Assembly (NCBI GenBank): GCA_036788195.1
Contig: DAIQNX010000043.1
Span: 1-23,996, forward strand
DNA length: 23,996 bases
Source: CALFXN01 sp937957815
Lineage (GTDB): Bacteria; Synergistota; Synergistia; Synergistales; Aminobacteriaceae
Direction of reading: 5' to 3'
The notes beneath the pieces are model-generated. The model was given only the letters and a program-made list of their open reading frames with translations, had not been told where the DNA came from and made no database searches. Every line of letters begins with the position of its first letter. Within the stretch, counting starts at the first letter, position 1. Of this stretch, positions 21,517 to 23,996 are shown one piece after another. The translations under genes were made by a program, and so were the position numbers.

Positions 21517-22065
21517 GTGTTCGGAAAAAGCTCCAGGCGTGTTGTACCGGTTGTTCTGGGCGTGCTCTTCTTGTTTTCGGTCGCATCCGCGGTAACGGCG
21601 GCGGAGAAGAAGCCCGTGGATTTCGGGAAGGACAAAAACAAGATGCACTGGTATCTTCTCGATTACGGGACAAAGGATAACAAGGGCTTCGCGATCGTAC
21701 GCAAGTACTATACGAACCCCGACGAGAAGACGAAGACGATCGACCTGATCGTATCCAAGTTTGGAATCGCGAAGGAGAGGGCATCGGAAATTTACTTCAC
21801 CGAGTACGGCTATACGTACTCGGAGGACGGGAAGAAATTCGGAATGACATACATCACGCATTACGACATGCTCGGCAACGAGATCAAGTCGACGACGTTC
21901 GGCGAGGGGACCATCGAACTCGACAAGCTGTCGAAGGATACCGTCCCGTACAAGAGCTACCAGTACGTCGCCGGGAAGGCGGGAGCTGACAGGAAACCGG
22001 CGGTCGCCGGGAAAAAACCCGCGCAAAAGAAGGCGCCCGCGAAAAAATCCGCGGTAAAGAAATAG
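21517..22065 (+). CDS. Secreted protein with Lys/Ala/Pro-rich tail, function unknown
   Basis: This 182-residue protein starts at GTG 21517, with AGGAGGG (21504-21510) 6 nt upstream. A signal peptide (basic head SSRR, long hydrophobic core, cleavage near VTAAE at about residue 29) directs it out of the cytoplasm. The mature domain (about 30-150) is mixed alpha/beta with many Tyr, Lys and Asp residues, including DYGTKDNKGFAIVRKYYTNP and ITHYDMLGNEIKSTTFGEG. It ends in a low-complexity Lys/Ala/Pro tail (about 153-182), which could bind nucleic acid or anionic cell-wall polymer. The domain resembles a small beta-rich periplasmic protein, but I do not recognise the family. Confidence 0.78.
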   Translation: MFGKSSRRVVPVVLGVLFLFSVASAVTAAEKKPVDFGKDKNKMHWYLLDYGTKDNKGFAIVRKYYTNPDEKTKTIDLIVSKFGIAKERASEIYFTEYGYTYSEDGKKFGMTYITHYDMLGNEIKSTTFGEGTIELDKLSKDTVPYKSYQYVAGKAGADRKPAVAGKKPAQKKAPAKKSAVKK

Positions 22066-22078
22066 GGAGATGCCTCGA

Positions 22079-22120
22079 ACGACAGACGAGCCAGCCCCTC
22101 GGGGCCGGCTCGTCTGTCGT
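22079..22120. terminator. Long convergent hairpin terminator
   Basis: ACGACAGACGAGCC (22079-22092) is perfectly complementary to 22107-22120, and the inner GCCCC/GGGGC pairs extend the stem past one mismatch. It has no clear U-tract on either side. It fills the gap between the secreted protein gene and the convergent metallopeptidase gene. Confidence 0.75.
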
Positions 22121-22121
22121 C

Positions 22122-22475
22122 TCAATAGGCGTCGGGGTCCAGTTCCTCTTCCCTCGAAAGATCGTCGAGCCCGGCGAGTGCTTCCACGTGGTGTCGAAGT
22201 TCGTGAAGGACGGTTTCTTCTATTTCCTCCGACCAGACGGAAAGAGAATCGTCCCGGAAGAGTTCCCGGAAGGAGCCGTAATAGAGAACGATCGACCGAC
22301 CCATGACGGCGTCTTCGATGTACTCTCCGAGGGTAAGCCGGTCGTTGCGCGCATCCCCGGCGCGATTCGGCTGGACCGTGATTCCTCCGTTCAGATTCGT
22401 GAAAAGATCCTTCGGAAGACGTTCGACGACGGCGTGCGTTACGTTCCGGAACTCGCTGAGCGTCATGATGGCCAT
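22122..22475 (-). CDS. Zincin-like metallopeptidase domain protein
   Basis: This 117-residue protein has the metalloprotease signature HELRHH (H91, E92, H95, H96) near its C-terminus, followed by an acidic tail that could supply the third zinc ligand. Size and layout match the small zincin-like family (PF06262, formerly DUF1025), whose members are predicted zinc peptidases with motif HExxHH. The stretch SIVLYYGSFRELF before the motif also fits the core beta-strand and helix of that fold. ATG 22475 has GGAGGG 7 nt upstream. It is divergent from gap, with a -10-like TATAAT at 22504-22499 on its strand. Substrates of this family are unknown. Confidence 0.82.
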   Translation of the reverse strand: MAIMTLSEFRNVTHAVVERLPKDLFTNLNGGITVQPNRAGDARNDRLTLGEYIEDAVMGRSIVLYYGSFRELFRDDSLSVWSEEIEETVLHELRHHVEALAGLDDLSREEELDPDAY

Positions 22476-22498
22476 TGAGTCACCCTCCTTCCGTCGGT

Positions 22499-22504
22499 AT
22501 TATA
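22499..22504 (-). promoter_or_regulatory. Predicted -10 box of the zincin gene
   Basis: A perfect TATAAT on the minus strand lies 24 nt before the start codon. The -35 region is weak, with TTGTGA about 20 nt further upstream on that strand, and it overlaps the gap promoter. Confidence 0.45.
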
Positions 22505-22523
22505 CGGCTCCGGCGGGGGAAGG

Positions 22524-22552
22524 TTCACAACGGTCGCCGCTTGTGGTACAAC
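22524..22552 (+). promoter_or_regulatory. Predicted promoter of gap
   Basis: TTCACA (22524-22529), a 17-nt spacer and TACAAC (22547-22552) with a TGG extension read towards gap. The leader of about 62 nt contains a 7+7 inverted repeat (ATATCCG 22563-22569, CGGATAT 22596-22602). Confidence 0.62.
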
Positions 22553-22620
22553 AAGAGCGTCAATATCCGGTTGAAGACCAATCATCCGGGAAAGACGGAT
22601 ATCCCACGGAGGTGTTTTGC

Positions 22621-23628
22621 ATGAAGAAAGTTGCGATCAACGGCCTCGGCCGAATCGGAAGACTGGCTCTCCGCCACTACCTGCTCGAGCGTCCCAGGCA
22701 TTTCGAGATCGTCGCCGCGAACGACCTGACCCCGGCCGACGAGATGGCTTATCTCATCCGGTACGATTCCGTCCACGGAAGGGCCCCGTTCCCGGTGGCT
22801 GCGGGCGACGGCGTCCTCTCTTTTGGAGATGCGTCGGTGAAGCTCTCTGCGGAGAAAGATCCCTCGAAACTTCCCTGGAAGAGTCTCGGCGTCGACTACG
22901 TCATCGAATGCACGGGCCGTTTCACGAAGAAGGAGGCCGCCTCGAAACATATCGAGGCCGGCGCGAAACGCGTCATCATCAGCGCCCCGGCCGGCGATGC
23001 GGACATCACGATCGTCCTCGGCGTCAACGACGCGGAATACGACCCCGCGAAGCACGTCGTCGTCTCGAACGCCTCGTGCACGACCAACTCGATCGCCCCG
23101 GTCATCAAGGTTCTCGACGAGGCCTTCGGCGTCGACTACTTCATGGCGACCACGATACACGCCTACACGGCGACGCAAACGATCGTCGACACCCCCGTCG
23201 GGGACAAGCGCCGCGGACGGGCGGCGGCCATCTCGCTGATCCCGAGCACGTCGGGAGCGGCCAAGGCGATGGTTCCGCTCTTCCCGCACCTCAAGGGGAA
23301 GATGGACATCATGGCGGTTCGCGCGCCGGTTCCCGATGGGTCGCTGTCGGACCTCTGCATCCGTTTCACCTCGGATGTCAGTGCCGAGACGATCAACGGT
23401 GTCCTGAAGGAGGCGTCGCAGGGACGCCTGAAAGGAATCACGGATTTCGCGGAGGACGAGATCGTCTCTGCCGATATCGTCACCGACGCGCATTCGGGAA
23501 TCGTCGATTCGACCTGCACGAAGGTCATCCTCGACCGGGTCGCAAAGGTCATGGTGTGGTACGACAACGAGTACGGCTATGCGCGGCGCCTTCTCGATCT
23601 CGCGGATCTCATGATCGAAAGGGAATAA
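22621..23628 (+). CDS. gap: Glyceraldehyde-3-phosphate dehydrogenase, type I
   Basis: This 335-residue cytoplasmic enzyme of glycolysis and gluconeogenesis converts glyceraldehyde-3-phosphate, phosphate and NAD+ to 1,3-bisphosphoglycerate. ATG 22621 follows GGAGGT (22608-22613); the open frame upstream is not coding. The Rossmann fold begins VAINGLGRIGRLALR. The acidic residue in AANDL after the second strand suggests NAD rather than NADP. The active-site cysteine is C153 in SNASCTTNSIAPV, with its partner H180 in TTIHAYTATQ. Later signatures are RRGRAAAISLIPSTSGAAKA and WYDNEYGYARR. Length is standard. It is a single gene with its own promoter and terminator; no pgk or tpi follows in the window. 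Confidence 0.98.
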   Translation: MKKVAINGLGRIGRLALRHYLLERPRHFEIVAANDLTPADEMAYLIRYDSVHGRAPFPVAAGDGVLSFGDASVKLSAEKDPSKLPWKSLGVDYVIECTGRFTKKEAASKHIEAGAKRVIISAPAGDADITIVLGVNDAEYDPAKHVVVSNASCTTNSIAPVIKVLDEAFGVDYFMATTIHAYTATQTIVDTPVGDKRRGRAAAISLIPSTSGAAKAMVPLFPHLKGKMDIMAVRAPVPDGSLSDLCIRFTSDVSAETINGVLKEASQGRLKGITDFAEDEIVSADIVTDAHSGIVDSTCTKVILDRVAKVMVWYDNEYGYARRLLDLADLMIERE

Positions 23629-23635
23629 TGTTCCG

Positions 23636-23670
23636 AATCGGCGGGTCCGGTCGGACCCGCCGATTTTTTT
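23636..23670 (+). terminator. Strong terminator of gap
   Basis: AATCGGCGGGTCC (23636-23648) is fully complementary to 23653-23665 with a GGTC loop, and a run of T (23664-23670) follows. The T run reaches the end of the convergent flavoprotein gene. Confidence 0.92.
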
Positions 23671-23996
23671 ACCCCTCCGACAGAGCCTGCGCCGCCTGTT
23701 CTCCGGCGACCCACCCCGTGCTCCAGCAGACCTGGAGGTTGAATCCTCCCGTCGGTCCGTCGATGTCGAGGATCTCCCCCGCGAAGAAGAGGTTCGGAAC
23801 GAGTTTCGAGCGCATCGTCTTCGGTTCGACCTCTTTGAGCGCGATGCCGCCCGAGGTGACGATCGCCCAGTTGAATCCGAGCAATCCTTCGGGAATAACC
23901 GGGAAGTCCTTCATGTGAGAGCAGAGGGAACGCCGTTCTTCCTTCGTGATTTCGGAGGCGGGGGTCGGAGGGTAGATCCGGCAGACCTCGAGGATA
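23669..23996 (-). CDS. HI0933/BaiN-type flavoprotein (NAD(P)/FAD-dependent oxidoreductase), 3' end only
   Basis: The reading frame is open from the window edge to the stop at 23669 and gives the last 108 residues or so of a larger protein; the N-terminal FAD-binding part lies outside. The C-terminal segment carries KEVEPKTMRSKLVPNLFFAG followed by GEILDIDGPTGGFNLQVCWSTGWVAG, a clear signature of the HI0933 (YhiN/BaiN) flavoprotein family, in which the final Gly-rich stretch contacts FAD. The upstream codons visible here (ITKEERRSLCSHMKDFPV) fit the inserted domain of that family. Substrate is unknown. It converges with gap. Confidence 0.88.
   Translation of the reverse strand, partial: ILEVCRIYPPTPASEITKEERRSLCSHMKDFPVIPEGLLGFNWAIVTSGGIALKEVEPKTMRSKLVPNLFFAGEILDIDGPTGGFNLQVCWSTGWVAGEQAAQALSEG

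Noticed and set aside
22303..22620. Open frame extending gap upstream by 106 codons
   Set aside because: It lies antisense to the zincin gene and the Rossmann fold begins exactly at the GGAGGT-preceded ATG 22621.

Overview
The window (about 24 kb, GC-rich apart from a few AT-richer spacers) looks like chromosome of an anaerobic, diderm, amino- or organic-acid-fermenting bacterium. The best guess is a member of the Synergistota. The grounds are circumstantial: one TTT and two TRAP solute uptake systems in a row, an [FeFe]-hydrogenase-type sensor protein, an FNT (formate/nitrite) channel, no respiratory genes, dense ATGA-coupled operons and strong Shine-Dalgarno sites. No rRNA or tRNA is present to confirm the taxonomy. 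No IS element, integrase, CRISPR array or phage gene was seen.

Layout. (1) 62-3046 (+): tctC-tctB-tctA, a complete tripartite tricarboxylate transporter, with a hairpin/U-tract between tctC and tctB and a strong bidirectional terminator at its end. (2) 3132-3560 (-): SlyD-like FKBP prolyl isomerase. (3) 3856-6572 (+): first TRAP transporter dctP-dctQ-dctM, ended by a terminator. (4) 6705-8873 (+): tex. (5) 8921-10648 (-): a 575-residue protein with two ferredoxin clusters, an H-cluster domain, a further four-Cys cluster motif and a PAS domain. It is a sensory-type [FeFe] hydrogenase in which the proton-relay cysteine is alanine. (6) 10851-16170 (+), divergent from it: a CitA/DcuS-like sensor kinase, its CitB/DcuR-like response regulator, and a second TRAP transporter dctP-dctQ-dctM. 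(7) 16307-17134 (+): FNT channel, whose promoter abuts the dctM terminator. (8) 17157-18687 (-): a thioredoxin-like [2Fe-2S] protein followed by a SpoIIE/PP2C phosphatase, overlapping by 8 nt. (9) 18887-22065 (+): a two-TM small protein, a small HTH/AT-hook-like protein, an SH3/NlpC-P60 peptidase and a secreted Lys-rich-tailed protein. (10) 22122-22475 (-): zincin-like metallopeptidase. (11) 22621-23628 (+): gap (glyceraldehyde-3-phosphate dehydrogenase), then the 3' end of a minus-strand HI0933-type flavoprotein running off the window.

How it may work together. The part from 8.9 to 18.7 kb reads as one signalling and uptake neighbourhood. A redox- or H2-sensing hydrogenase-like protein is divergently transcribed from an organic-acid two-component system that sits directly upstream of a TRAP transporter. 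Next come a formate-type channel and the phosphatase/[2Fe-2S] pair that I recall as a usual partner of sensory hydrogenases. An inverted repeat lies midway between the two divergent -35 boxes, and a second perfect inverted repeat lies just upstream of the TRAP promoter. These are the sites most worth testing. All promoter and operator calls are by eye.
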